A stretch of 64,000 nt of DNA from Bufo bufo (lineage: Eukaryota > Chordata > Amphibia > Anura > Bufonidae): contig NC_053393.1 in assembly GCF_905171765.1 (NCBI RefSeq), forward strand, positions 68,727,371 to 68,791,370, read 5' to 3'. Under the pieces are notes generated by a model. It was not told the origin of the DNA and did not search any database. It was given only the letters and a program-made list of their open reading frames with translations. The position numbers and the translations under genes are program-made. Positions 10,917 through 20,576 of this stretch are shown piece after piece (within the stretch, counting starts at the first letter, position 1; each line of letters opens with the position of its first letter).

Positions 10917-12512
10917 TCACAGTGGCATTTTGTAGCTGCTTGGCTCTGCTGGCAGGTATCTTCTGTAGTATTCCTCTACAGGAGGATGGGCCCACATAAC
11001 AGTATCAGGGGGCAGCTGCAGGGTAAAGGGGCCCCTAATAGGTATTGGCCCCATAGGCCTAGGGGTGAACCCTCTGGTGGGCCGTGCCGGCCCTGGCATA
11101 ATCACTGCAGGGTGTGACATGTTTGGCACCGCCGCAGCAAGCGGTCCGGTGCTCTGGGTGCAGCAGTTTACGGCAATCGCGGGTCCGGTCTGGGGCACTG
11201 ACGGAGCGGTGGCAACAGAAGGCGGTTTGCGGGTGGTGACAGGCACCCTTACCTCATCCTTCCTCGGCGGTGTCTGGATCCTGGCGGTGTAGGTCTTACG
11301 TAACTCCCGCAACTTCTCCTCCAGCCGGACGATCTGCTCACCGATGCTGTCTGTGTCGGAGTCGCTGTTCTCTGCTGGCGCCGCCGGCGCAGGTACAGTC
11401 ACCGATGACGCAGACTCGGCCTCTTCAAGTTCTGGACTTGCATCTGGTCTCCGTCCCATCCGGATGTTCTCAAAGGTAGCACTAAGTCCTTTTAACTGTT
11501 CCAGCTCAGATATTGTCTTCTCCCGACGAGGCAGCTCGGGGGAAGGATAGGGGCTCACCCATTTCTCCAACACGGTTGGCTGCCAGAAGACGTTCGGCCC
11601 GATGAAGGAGCTCCGCTCCTGAAAGGCATGATGGGCCGGCTCTGGAGAGCGTTCCGGTTCTCGCTCGCAGCCAGAGTAGTCTTCTCCTTCTTCTGCCTCC
11701 CAATCCTCAGGTCCTCGCTTCGGACGGGTCACAGCAGTCGCATAGGGGCCTCGCAGGCCCTCGGCAGGGGTGTACTCCACTTCCTCTCCCTCGCGGAGGC
11801 TGTGCTGGTACGAAGGGAGGTAGTCTCTTTTGACAGACCTTCGATTGACATAGAGGTCTCTGCCAGTCAGATAGTCTTGAATAAACCCGTAGCCACGGGA
11901 TTTGTCAAACGACAGCACCACTCCCTTTCTCCTTTCCAGGCGGGGTTGGGTGTGCGTATGCTTCTCGTGGATGGTCTTGGTCAATTCCTCATACACGATC
12001 TTAGTCTTTATGTTCCGCTTAATAGCGGCCTCTCGGATCTCCGCCATCAGGGAAGACCATTTGAACGATGGCTGAAAAAAGTCCCTCCATGAGCCATAGT
12101 AGGGCTCGGGTTCTTTCTCCCTGGTGCGGCAGGCGGGTTGCTCCGGTCCCGGAGCGTAGGCCGGTGGAGCCTCCTCTGGCTCTACACCGGTGTCAGTCAT
12201 CTTTTCAATCCTTGGTACGGACGCTGCAGCAACACTCTGCTCACAATCCAACATGCTCGATCCTTCTGAGGAGAGCGATAGGGTCGCGTCAATTACAGCA
12301 GCCAGCTCCTCCCACTGCACTGGGAGGCCGCCCCCCAGGTATTCCAGTATATGGAGGGCGGTGTCCATGCTGGCAGACATGCAAATGTCCAGATAAGCCG
12401 TGGCGCCTGCCCTTGACCTTCTTCCCGCTTTTTCCTCAGAAAGGCGCCAATTTTTCCCGCCTTTTCGGGATGAAGGTGACGCAGCAGTAAATTCAGCAAG
12501 CCCAGCGGCCAT
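10917..12512 (-). CDS. Gag-like protein with Y-box-type cold-shock domain
   Basis: An uninterrupted 531-codon ORF read from the ATG at 12512; the same frame is open to an ATG at 12716. I prefer 12512 because its context, AAAGATGG, has A at -3 and G at +4. Residues about 195-263 form a cold-shock domain with RNP1 as RGYGFI, RNP2 as DLYVN, and the longer loop KRDYLPSYQHSLREGEEVEY that is typical of animal Y-box proteins, ending ATAVTRP. The usual WFN tryptophan is replaced (LSF). Residues 116-119 are PPAY, a late-domain-type motif. A short predicted coiled coil (IGEQIVRLEEKLRELRK, about 390-408) and a Pro-rich tail follow. Known family role: single-stranded nucleic acid binding. Inference: it packages the element RNA as Gag would, with the cold-shock domain doing the nucleocapsid job. 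A host retrogene is unlikely given the flanking LTRs. Confidence 0.85.
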   Translation of the reverse strand: MAAGLAEFTAASPSSRKGGKNWRLSEEKAGRRSRAGATAYLDICMSASMDTALHILEYLGGGLPVQWEELAAVIDATLSLSSEGSSMLDCEQSVAAASVPRIEKMTDTGVEPEEAPPAYAPGPEQPACRTREKEPEPYYGSWRDFFQPSFKWSSLMAEIREAAIKRNIKTKIVYEELTKTIHEKHTHTQPRLERRKGVVLSFDKSRGYGFIQDYLTGRDLYVNRRSVKRDYLPSYQHSLREGEEVEYTPAEGLRGPYATAVTRPKRGPEDWEAEEGEDYSGCEREPERSPEPAHHAFQERSSFIGPNVFWQPTVLEKWVSPYPSPELPRREKTISELEQLKGLSATFENIRMGRRPDASPELEEAESASSVTVPAPAAPAENSDSDTDSIGEQIVRLEEKLRELRKTYTARIQTPPRKDEVRVPVTTRKPPSVATAPSVPQTGPAIAVNCCTQSTGPLAAAVPNMSHPAVIMPGPARPTRGFTPRPMGPIPIRGPFTLQLPPDTVMWAHPPVEEYYRRYLPAEPSSYKMPL

Positions 12513-12772
12513 CTTTAGGTACAAACGCTGTCTATTCACTGACAGCAAGCAGGAATGTTTAAAGTCCACAAAACCACACTCCAATGCGGCGATTTTCTTC
12601 CTCTGGGTAGCGCAACACTGCACAGCGCTTTTTAGAGGTTTTTGGTACACTTTGGGTACGATTTTCAGTCCACAAAGTCCACTTGAATAAAACAGGCAAA
12701 TTGTCACTTTGGTCACAGGGCAACTGTATAAGGCACAAAGTTCACGCTTCTTGCACTAGAAAGCGTGCGTAT

Positions 12773-12790
12773 CCTGTTCGTGGAACGCCA
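12773..12790 (-). promoter_or_regulatory. Candidate primer-binding site
   Basis: On the minus strand, nine bases after the 5' LTR, the sequence starts TGGCG and then has CGAACAGG after five bases. A tRNA-Lys3-type primer site has the same two blocks separated by two bases. The match is suggestive but imperfect. Confidence 0.4.
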
Positions 12791-12799
12791 AAAGAGAAG

Positions 12800-13696
12800 T
12801 GCAGCGTACTCAAGTTGTGTGCAGTAGGTGTTTCTGAGTGTAGTAGTGCAATATACACTAACCTGGTACAGCTGACTCTCTGCAAGGGCAGGTATAGGTA
12901 GGGAATAGTTCGTGACGCCAGTGCCAAGTAAACGGTGGCACGCCGTTTGCGGATGCAGGAATAAATTGAGGAAACGTAGTCTTAAACAGAACTTCAACTT
13001 TAGTAGTTTGCAGGCAGAGACAATATTGGAAACGCAGTTCCTCAGCATACAGTCGATTTTGCAATTCGGTCGATGCAGGCAATTCAGTACAGCAGGGTAA
13101 TTACAGAGTGTTGAACACAGGATTTGCAGCAAAGGAGCTTGCACTCTAACTCTGTCTGATCCTGGAATGTAGCAATTCTTCACCAAGGCCCATTAACCTA
13201 AGTCTGGCTTTATATCCTTGATTATGGCTTAAATAAGTACCTCCTCTGTTTCTCTCAGTACCTCTGGCTCCTCTGATCTTTGCCTCAGTCTCTCCTAGCT
13301 TCTGAATGGTTCCTCAGGCCCTTGGGCTAAGATGTTCCTGCTTCTGCATATGAGTACTCAGGAGGGAATCTTCTCCTGAACAGCAGGCTTCAGGCCTGGA
13401 CTTGTCTCAGACATTGTCTAATCTCCAACTGTAGCTTACTGAAACTAGACTCCGTCTCCCCTGCACTTCCTGGTCTGGCCTTATATAAACTAGGGCTCCC
13501 TAGCTCCCTCTATGGACTAGAAGTAGGAATGACACCCCTAGCAGGCCTGTAAGTGCAAGTTTCAGTGACAGGAAAATACACACATTACATTACATTTTAT
13601 AAAACTGACATAAAGCAACTTCCCATAATTAGGAGGGACGACAGCACACCAAGTGACCTTTGGTAGTAACGGGTATTACAACTCCCGTATACTACA
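12800..13696 (-). repeat. 5' LTR of the cold-shock LTR element
   Basis: This 897-bp copy lies upstream of the ORF on the minus strand. It carries a TATA box and appears identical to the copy at 9245-10141, which points to a very recent insertion. Confidence 0.9.
13481..13490 (-). promoter_or_regulatory. TATA box in the 5' LTR
   Basis: On the minus strand the LTR contains GTTTATATAAGGCC about 210 bp from its start, the expected place for the core promoter of an LTR element. The copy in the 3' LTR is the same. Confidence 0.6.
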
Positions 13697-14023
13697 CATT
13701 CACGCGACTATAATTGTGGGTCTGCATTCATTCCGCAATTTTTGCAGAACGCGTGCAGACCCATTCATTTCAATGGGGCTGCAAAGGATGCGGACAGCAC
13801 ACTGTGTACTGTCCGCATCCGTTGTTCTGTTCCCGCGGCCCTGCAAAAAAAATAGAGCATGTCCTATTGTTGTCTACAATCGCAGACAGGAATAGGCATT
13901 TTCTATATAGCGACGCCCATGTGCGGTCCGCAAAATGTCGAACGCACAGGCCTGTGTCCGTGTTTTGCAGATACGCAATTTGCGGAGCATAAAACACTTA
14001 CGGTTGTGTAAATGCGCCCTTAA

Positions 14024-14172
14024 AGGGGTTTTCTGGTTACACACACACACACAAAAAAAAAAAAAAGTAAACAGCACCAGCATTGAACCTTGAACCCTAC
14101 TGCATTATATAAATCAAGTGATGAAGTTCTGAGTGCATTTTGACTCCTCCAGCATCCGTGACTTGAACCCTG
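14024..14172. mobile_element. Truncated T2/Kolobok-like MITE
   Basis: It starts AGGGGTTTTCTGG right after TTAA (14020-14023), whose first three bases are also the right TSD of the preceding Harbinger-like MITE. It contains an (AC)n(A)n run. No matching right end is visible. Confidence 0.5.
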
Positions 14173-14305
14173 GGGGTCATTTATCAAACTGCTGTAAAGT
14201 AGAACTGGCTTAGTTGCCCATAGCAACCAATCAGATTCTTCCTTTAATTTTTCACAGCTCCTTTGGAAAATGAAAGGAAGAATCCGATTGGTTGCTATGG
14301 GCAAC
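14173..14305. repeat. Foldback repeat with TTGCCCATAGCAACCAATCA arms
   Basis: TTGCCCATAGCAACCAATCA and its inverted copy surround a short AT-rich centre. I know this pattern as a common anuran interspersed repeat; the superfamily is not clear from this copy. Confidence 0.6.
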
Positions 14306-14308
14306 TTA

Positions 14309-14380
14309 GGCTACTTTCACACTAGCGTTTTTACTGGATCCGTCAGGGTTCAACAAAAACGCTTCCGTTACTGATAATCA
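14309..14380. mobile_element. Truncated PIF/Harbinger-like MITE, family e
   Basis: The left end GGCTACTTTCACAC follows TTA. Only about 70 bp survive before the next repeat starts. Confidence 0.5.
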
Positions 14381-14744
14381 GGGCCGTCTTTAACGCAGGG
14401 CAAAAGTGGCAGCTGCTCCGGGCCTAGTTGCTCCTGGGGGGCCTAAGGCAGCTGCCTCTTGAGCCCCGCTGGTCACTGGTGACTTGGGGGGCAGCGGCAG
14501 GGCACAGGGAGATGAGCGCTTCCTTTGTGGAAGCGCTCATCTCCATAGTCATCTGTATCGCTGTCCTCAGGACAGCGATACAGATAGATGTGCTGCGGTG
14601 GGGCAGAGGAGGCGTCTCCCTTCCCCGTTCCTCTGATAGGCTGCAGGCACCTGAGCCGTACAGCGCGGGACACAGGCCGGAAGAGGCCTGCATCGCATCG
14701 CTTCCAGCCTGATGGAGGTAAGTATAATTTTTTTTATATGGTAC

Positions 14745-15660
14745 TATTACTGGCACATGATTGGGGGCATCTATGGGGGCACCTGTCACTGGCACATGAT
14801 TGGGGGGCATCTATGTGGGCACTTGTTATTGGCACATGATTGGGGTGCATTTATGGGGGCACCTGTTACTGGCACATAATTGTGGGGCATCTTTGGGGCA
14901 CTTGTTACTGGCACATGATTTGGGGTCATCTATGAGGGCACCTGTTACTGGCACATGATTGGGGGGCATCTATGGGGGCACTTGTTACTGGCACATGATT
15001 TGGGGGCATCTATGGGGGCACCTGTTATTGGCACATGATTGGGGGCATCTATGGGGGCACCTGTTACTGGCACATGATTGGGGGGCATCTATGGGGGCAC
15101 TTGTTATTGGCACATGATTGGGGGGCATCTATGGAAGTACCTGTTACTGGCACATGATTGGGGGGCATCTATGGGGGCACTTGTTATTGGCACATGATTG
15201 GGGGGCATCTATGGAAGTACCTGTTACTGGCACATGATTGGGGGGCATCTATGGAAGTACTTGTTGCTGGCACATGATTGGGGGGCATCTATGGGGGTAC
15301 TTGTTACTTGCACATGATTGGGGGTCATCTATGGGGTCTCCTGTTACTGGCACATGATTGGGGGGCATCTATGGGGGCACTTGTTACTGGCACATGATTG
15401 GGGGGCATCTATTGGGGCACTTGTTACTGGCACATGATTGGAGGCATCTATGGGGACACTTGTTACTGGCATATAATTGGGGGGCATCTATGGGGGCACT
15501 TGTTACTGGCACATAATTGGGTGGCATCTATGGGGACACTTATTACTGGCACATTATTGGGGGTCATCTATGGGGGCACATCTTACTGGCACATTAATGG
15601 GGGGCACTGTGGGGGCATCTATTGGTGGCACTTCTTACTGGCACATTATTGGGTGGCACT
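14745..15660 (+). repeat. ~40-bp minisatellite (GGCACATGATTGGGGGCATC type)
   Basis: About 23 imperfect units of 39-41 bp with the core ACTGGCACATGATTGGGG and TATGGGGGCAC. The ORFs reading through it are products of the repeat and not genes. The array decays into longer, less regular units up to about 16290. Confidence 0.85.
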
Positions 15661-16450
15661 ATGGGGGCTTCTACTGAGACCACAAAGAAGGGGTATTTTA
15701 TATGGGGGGCTCTGTATAGGGGCATTTTATACTGGGGCACATTATGGTAGGTACTATGGGAAAGGGGAGAGAGGAGCACTATGGGCTGATCTATGGGGGC
15801 ACTAAGAAGGGGTATTTTATACTTGCAAATTATGGGGGACACTGAGGGCATCTACTAGGCCACTATATATGGAGAATTTTATACTGGTACATTATGGGGG
15901 GCACTGGGAAGAAGGGGGAGCACTATGGGGGCATTTACTGGGGGCACTATATAGTGGTATTTTATACTGGCACATTATGGGGGCACTATGGGGACATTAG
16001 CTCAAATGGGGGCATTACAAGGGGGTATTTTTTGTACTGGCACATTATAAGAAGAATTATTACTACTGGGGGGGCATTACGATGGGCTTTATTACTACTG
16101 GAGGTCTATGGGGAACATGATTACTAGTATGGGCACTATGGGAGCATTATTACTTCTGGGGCACAGTGGGAACATGTTGGGGGCACTATAGGAGCACTAT
16201 TACTACCATGTGTGCTCTAGCAGAGAATTATTCCTATTGGTGGGACTTTTTGGAGCACTATTACTGTGGGGGCACCTTGGCACAGTATCACCTTACCAGT
16301 AGGGTTGTCCCGATACCGATACTAGTATCGGTATCGGGACCGATTCCGAGTTTTCTCGGCGGTACTCAGCCGCCGATACCCCGCCCCGATACATAAATAG
16401 AATACTATGGGCGTAACTATGGGCGGGGCCCGGTGCAGTCACTGTACTCT

Positions 16451-16850
16451 TACACCGGGCCCCGCCGCTCACCAAAGTATTTATAAACGTGAATCCTTAT
16501 CCTGTTATTAAGTTGAACTAACGCTGCGCTCTCCCATGTTCCCCTGTATCCCCACAGCACTTACTTAAGCTTCAATAGCAGGCAGAGCGGACGGCACCAG
16601 TAACGTCACTCACTGACGTCGCGCGTCTGCTCCGCCCACTTTATGAGTGAAGCAGGCGGAGCAGACGCGCGACGTCAGTGAGTGACGTTACTGGTGCCGT
16701 CTGCTCTGCCTGCTATGGAAGCTTAAGTAAGTGCTGTGGGGATACAGGGGGATACAGGGGAACATGGGAGAGGGCAGCGTTAGTTCAACTTAATAACAGG
16801 ATAAGGATTCACGTTTATAAATACTTCGGTGAGCGGCGGGGCCCGGTGTA
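16451..16850. repeat. Near-perfect palindrome inside the hAT MITE
   Basis: The left arm 16451-16636 and right arm 16655-16850 are inverted copies with an 18-bp spacer. The arms contain GACGTCGCGCGTCTGCTCCG and its complement, so the centre is CpG-rich. Confidence 0.85.
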
Positions 16851-16889
16851 TTGGGGGACACTGTTATGAGGGGGATCTGTGGATGACAT

Positions 16890-17505
16890 ATAGCAGTGTC
16901 ATCCACAGATCCTTCCCATAACAGTTCCCCTCCCAGATCCCCTATAACAGCACCATCCACAGATCCCCCACCAAATAACAATGCCATCCTCAGATCCCCC
17001 CACCCCATAACAATGCCATCCACAGATATCCCACCCCATAACAGTGCCATCCACAGATCCCCCATAACAGTGCCATTCACAGATCCCCATAACAGTGCCA
17101 TCCACAGAGCCCCCATAACAGTGCCATCCACAGATCCCCCATAACAGTGCCATCCACAGATCCCCCATAACAGTGCCATCCACAGATCCCCATAACAGTG
17201 CCATCCACAGATCCCCCATAACAGTGCCATCCACAGATCCCCCATAACAGTGCCATCCACAGATCCCCCATAACAGTGCCATCCACAGATCCCCCATAAC
17301 AGTGCCATCCACAGATCCCCCATAACAGTGCCATCCACAGATCCCCCATAACAGTGCCATCCACAGATCCCCCATAACAGTGCCATCCACAGATCCCCCA
17401 TAACAGTGCCATCCACAGATCCCCCATAACAGTGCCATCCACAGGTCCCCCATAACAGTGCCATGCACAGATCCCCCACATGACAGTGCGTCATCCACAG
17501 ATCCA
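16890..17505. repeat. 26-bp minisatellite
   Basis: About 23 units of CATAACAGTGCCATCCACAG plus ATCCCC. Because 26 is not a multiple of three, the minus strand gives the same 26-residue peptide repeat in all three frames, which produces three overlapping long ORFs (up to 247 codons) that are not genes. Confidence 0.93.
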
Positions 17506-18015
17506 CAGATCCCCCAAAACGGTCACATGACATTTAAAAAAAGTATCGGTATTCGGTATCGGTGACTACTTGAAAAAAAGTATCGGTACTTGTACTCGGT
17601 CCTAAAAAAGTGGTATCGGGACAACCCTACTTACCAGAATTATTTTTGGGGGACGTTATGTTTACACTATTAGTGTCAGGGGTACTATTTGCTGGGCACA
17701 GTTATTTTAGGGCACTGTGTGCCAATAATTATTGAAGGGCACTATCTGCATGGTACTGGTATTATCAGGGGGTTTATCTGTTTCTGCAGTATAGTATTGG
17801 GGAGCACAGTGGCACAGTATTGGGGGTGGTAGGAAAATTTGTCCAGAAGATGGGAGGATGATGGAAAAGTAGTAAACTAAGATTTTGTTTCTCAAAGTGC
17901 AGAGACGAAAAATGGCTGAAAAATGGTGGTCTGGTCTGAAGGTCTGAAAGGAGAAGATGAGGAAAGAGAACATCTACATCAAAGAGACGTCACTGGATGT
18001 AAGAGGTATGTGGCG

Positions 18016-19374
18016 CTGTATTATCCTGTATGTAGGGGTGGATGGAGGGGTTAGTAGTACAGTACTATGACGAATACCATACCCCGACTGACGTCGGATG
18101 TCAAATATGTAGAGCCAGCGAGATACAGTATAGTCACTGGTTGCCAAGGCGTGACGTTACGCTGTCCCTGAGGAGCAGGTAAGGTCAGCTTGGTACAGTG
18201 TTCACAGACTTCTCCTGTCCGCACGGACACAGAGAGCCAACAAGGTGAGGGAGCCTTTTCACTGCCCCAGTAAAACAGCGCTTCCTCAGCCCGGGGAGAC
18301 TGCCACCAGCTTCTCGTTTGATATAAGCCTGGTCCGCTAACGGGATTATATAGGGTGAGAAACCAACCCGCAGTAGCGTATAACTAGGCCGAAATACGGA
18401 TGTGGGGATTCGTGATCGAGATAAAAGACAGCACAAAATGTAATTATGTATTTAATCGCCTTAAGGGCTCACTAGAAATAACACTATACACACAGAAAAT
18501 ATACACAGTGGTCTGAGGTTACAAATATAGGTTCTTATCTGTAGTCACATGGGAAGCAGTGATGTCAGCAGGTTGCAGGTCCCTCTAAATACATGGCCGA
18601 TGTGACCTCCCTTCAGAGAAAAGACACGCGCGCTTGCTGGCACAAGCCTTTTAACCTGTAGCCGGCCCCTCCCCTCCCAGCCTCTGGGAGGGGTCCACTC
18701 CCCCTCTGCTGGGGCTGGCAGCAAGTGGGCCACAAAACCAATTAGGGCTCATGGCTCCAGACCAGAATGTCGCAGGGAGGTGGTTCTGGGACCGGCTACC
18801 CGTAGAGTCCAAGGATGGTACCGTTATCTGGTTTCTGTGTGGAGATATGTATATCTCCCCTCCCTGGCATCCCACCACCAAACTATGACCACGGGCCTGT
18901 TCATCGTGGCCACAGGGGCACAAATGTGTATCTGGTTTATGTCCATGATGGACGGGTGATTCATAATTCCTTATGAACCGCTGGTTCCATGATGTCCGAT
19001 AATATTCATTGAACGGAAATGGCCTAGACCCCCTGCAGGGAGTATTTTCCTGTTCTATTAGCTGGGTTCCTGGCTGGCTGTATGGAGGTGTGAGATGTAA
19101 ACACAGGTGGCCTGCTAGAAGCTCTCTTCCATTTGCACGGCTTTGAAGCAGGGCCTTCCTGTGGAGTTCACTACCTCTGCTATCTGACAGCAGATGGCTG
19201 GTGTGGGAACATGGCTAACATTGAACAATAATCCATATTCCTCACAAGTACTATCTGCACATTGTAAAAAGATCTGCAAAATACTATATATTTGTGTCAG
19301 AAGTTGTGCTTTTTTAATTTTTAGAATAATGATACAGCCATTTTGTGCTGATTTTTTTTTTCTTCTTCTCTATA
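18016..19374. other. Unassigned; possible minus-strand promoter or LTR piece
   Basis: No coding motif is visible. On the minus strand near 18342-18356 there is CCCTATATAATCCC, followed downstream by a moderately GC-rich stretch ending around 18150 that contains AACGTCACGCCTTGGCAACC. This could be a core promoter of a decayed LTR; I have no partner repeat to confirm it. The rest, to 19374, is unremarkable. Confidence 0.25.
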
Positions 19375-19378
19375 TTAA

Positions 19379-19540
19379 GGGACACTATAGTCACCAGAAC
19401 CACAACAGCTAAACGTAGTAGTTCTGGTGTCTATAGAATGTCTCTGCAAGCTTTTTAATGTAAACACTGCCTTTTAAGAAAAAAAAGCAGTATTTACATT
19501 ACTGCCAAGGAACACCTCTAGTGGCCACTCATCATTATTA
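19379..19540. mobile_element. Truncated TTAA-type MITE
   Basis: It begins GGGACACTATAGTCACC after TTAA (19375-19378). I recognise this as the start of a common frog MITE; the other end is not present. Confidence 0.4.
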
Positions 19541-19941
19541 AAGTTTACTACTCTACGAGGTGTGTGGATTTTTTTGTGTGTGTTGTGGTGGAGGGCGTGA
19601 TTGCATGCTAGGGTGTGGGAAGGCAGGATCCAGGGGGCCCAAGTAAATTCTTGCCCAAGGTCCAATCAAATTATTTTTTTCAATTCTCATTATTTAAGGC
19701 AAGTCCATATCATAGTATTTATTTAAATAGCATGTGCCCGAGAAAGTATGCAGAAAGTATGCAATACAGACTCTGAGCACTCACAGTACAGTGGACTCAT
19801 CCTCATTAAAGATTCCTCAATGATACAACAACAATACAATGTATAAATGCCAATAAACATTTTGGGGGTAAGTAAATAAAGGGGAGGAAAACATCACATG
19901 GGGGTAGGTAAGGTTATACCTGAAGCACACCCAAGGTGCCT

Positions 19942-20571
19942 CTAAAAGGAGGTGAGATACCAGGAGGTATATTGAAACGGCTTGACCAAATCAGATATGT
20001 CAGCAGGACTAAAATGTGTGTGGAGCAAAGTTTTCCATTTCCCAAAGAATTTGGAGGCGGAGCTTTCTTTATGCCTTTCTGCCTCAATCCTTTCATATTG
20101 CAGTGGTAGTTTCAGCTCTGAGATCACCACGGGTATCCCTGGCATGCTACCAGAAAGCCAATTATGCAATAAAACTCTCTTGGCCACCAGTAGTATGGAG
20201 TGAAGAAAGCGAGGAACCTTTGTTTGGCCAACAGATTGGTCGGTGGACAAGCAAATATAGTGGAACAGCAATGATTGGGGTTCCAAGGCAAGATCCACTG
20301 ACCAATGTCTTTTAATATATAATAGTAATGTCTCACAAAATTTAGAGACCTGAGGACATGTCCATATGCCATGCCAGTATTCCGTGGCCGGTGTTTTACA
20401 TTTAGGACAATGGGTGATGCGATTTGGGAATCTGGGAGAGGCTGGGAAGTTGAAACCATAAATGGCATTGTGCATCATTTTGAAATACGTTTCCCGCCAT
20501 CTATTATTGATAACACATTGACAAATCTTGGACCAGCCCTCCAAGATTTTCTCCCCGATCTCAGCATCCAT
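19942..20571 (-). pseudogene. L1/Tx1-type LINE ORF2, C-terminal fragment
   Basis: This 209-codon ORF is the end of a LINE ORF2. It starts in the region downstream of the reverse transcriptase (WRETYFKMMHNAIYG) and contains the CX2CX8HX4C knuckle CPKCKTPATEYWHGIWTC that L1 and Tx1 proteins carry near their C-terminus. The endonuclease and reverse transcriptase are absent, so this is a 5'-truncated copy as usual for LINEs. The 3' untranslated tail probably runs down to about 19740 on the minus strand, but I cannot see a clear poly(A). Confidence 0.7.
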
Positions 20572-20576
20572 TGTGA

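Larger units (their letters stand above)
9245..13696 (-). mobile_element. Non-autonomous LTR element carrying a cold-shock-domain ORF
   Basis: Two 897-bp direct repeats bound a 2.66-kb interior. Read on the minus strand each repeat begins TGTAGTATACGGG and ends GTACGCTGCA, so it has TG...CA ends. The four bases outside the element are CATT on both sides (9241-9244 and 13697-13700). The LTRs have the same length and I find no difference by eye. The interior has one long ORF (cold-shock domain) and no protease, reverse transcriptase or integrase. It must therefore depend on proteins supplied in trans, or represent an unusual gag-only element. Confidence 0.9.
9236..14019. mobile_element. PIF/Harbinger-like MITE split by an LTR element
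   Basis: The left stub 9236-9244 (GGGTGCATT) and the right part 13697-14019 together form one MITE of the family-b type, ending ATGCGCCC. TTA lies at 9233-9235 and 14020-14022. Everything between 9245 and 13696 is a later LTR-element insertion that duplicated CATT. Confidence 0.7.
16300..17629. mobile_element. hAT MITE with 8-bp target duplication
   Basis: The ends are TAGGGTTGTCCCGATACC and GGTATCGGGACAACCCTA, and CTTACCAG flanks both sides exactly (16292-16299 and 17630-17637). An 8-bp duplication with such ends is diagnostic for hAT. The interior is a long palindrome plus a 26-bp minisatellite; there is no transposase. Confidence 0.93.
14385..18015 (+). mobile_element. Long composite repeat G1 with internal minisatellite
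   Basis: It begins near CAGGGCCGTCTTTAACGCAG, contains a ~40-bp minisatellite, and ends with a module (GAGAACATCTACATC, GACGTCACTGGATGTAAGAG) that recurs at the end of repeat G2 (24660-24775). Both also share ATAGTCATCT followed by CCTCAGGACAGCGATACAGA. It has no open reading frame of its own. It is split by a hAT MITE at 16300-17629. I cannot assign a superfamily. Confidence 0.5.

Noticed and set aside
10917..12716. Cold-shock ORF as a processed host YBX pseudogene or host gene
   Set aside because: The ORF sits between two LTRs with a 4-bp target duplication, has no poly(A) tail or introns, and its N- and C-terminal parts do not look like YBX proteins. Only the cold-shock domain is similar.
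12713..13186. 157-codon minus-strand ORF in the 5' LTR, and its 132-codon copy at 9233-9631
   Set aside because: Both lie in LTR sequence and recur because the LTR recurs. No recognisable domain.
15398..15805. 135-codon plus-strand ORF rich in WHIIGG
   Set aside because: It reads through the ~40-bp minisatellite. No gene.
16890..17505. CRISPR-like regular repeats
   Set aside because: The units are contiguous without unique spacers, and the genome is clearly vertebrate. It is a minisatellite.
16790..17533. Long minus-strand ORFs of 247, 199 and 134 codons
   Set aside because: They are the three frames of the 26-bp minisatellite. The same peptide repeat appears in all frames, so there is no coding evidence.
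18016..19374. Host CpG promoter or first exon
   Set aside because: There is one TATA-like site and some CpG, but no ORF, splice signal or island-like CpG density that would convince me. It is listed only as an unassigned stretch.
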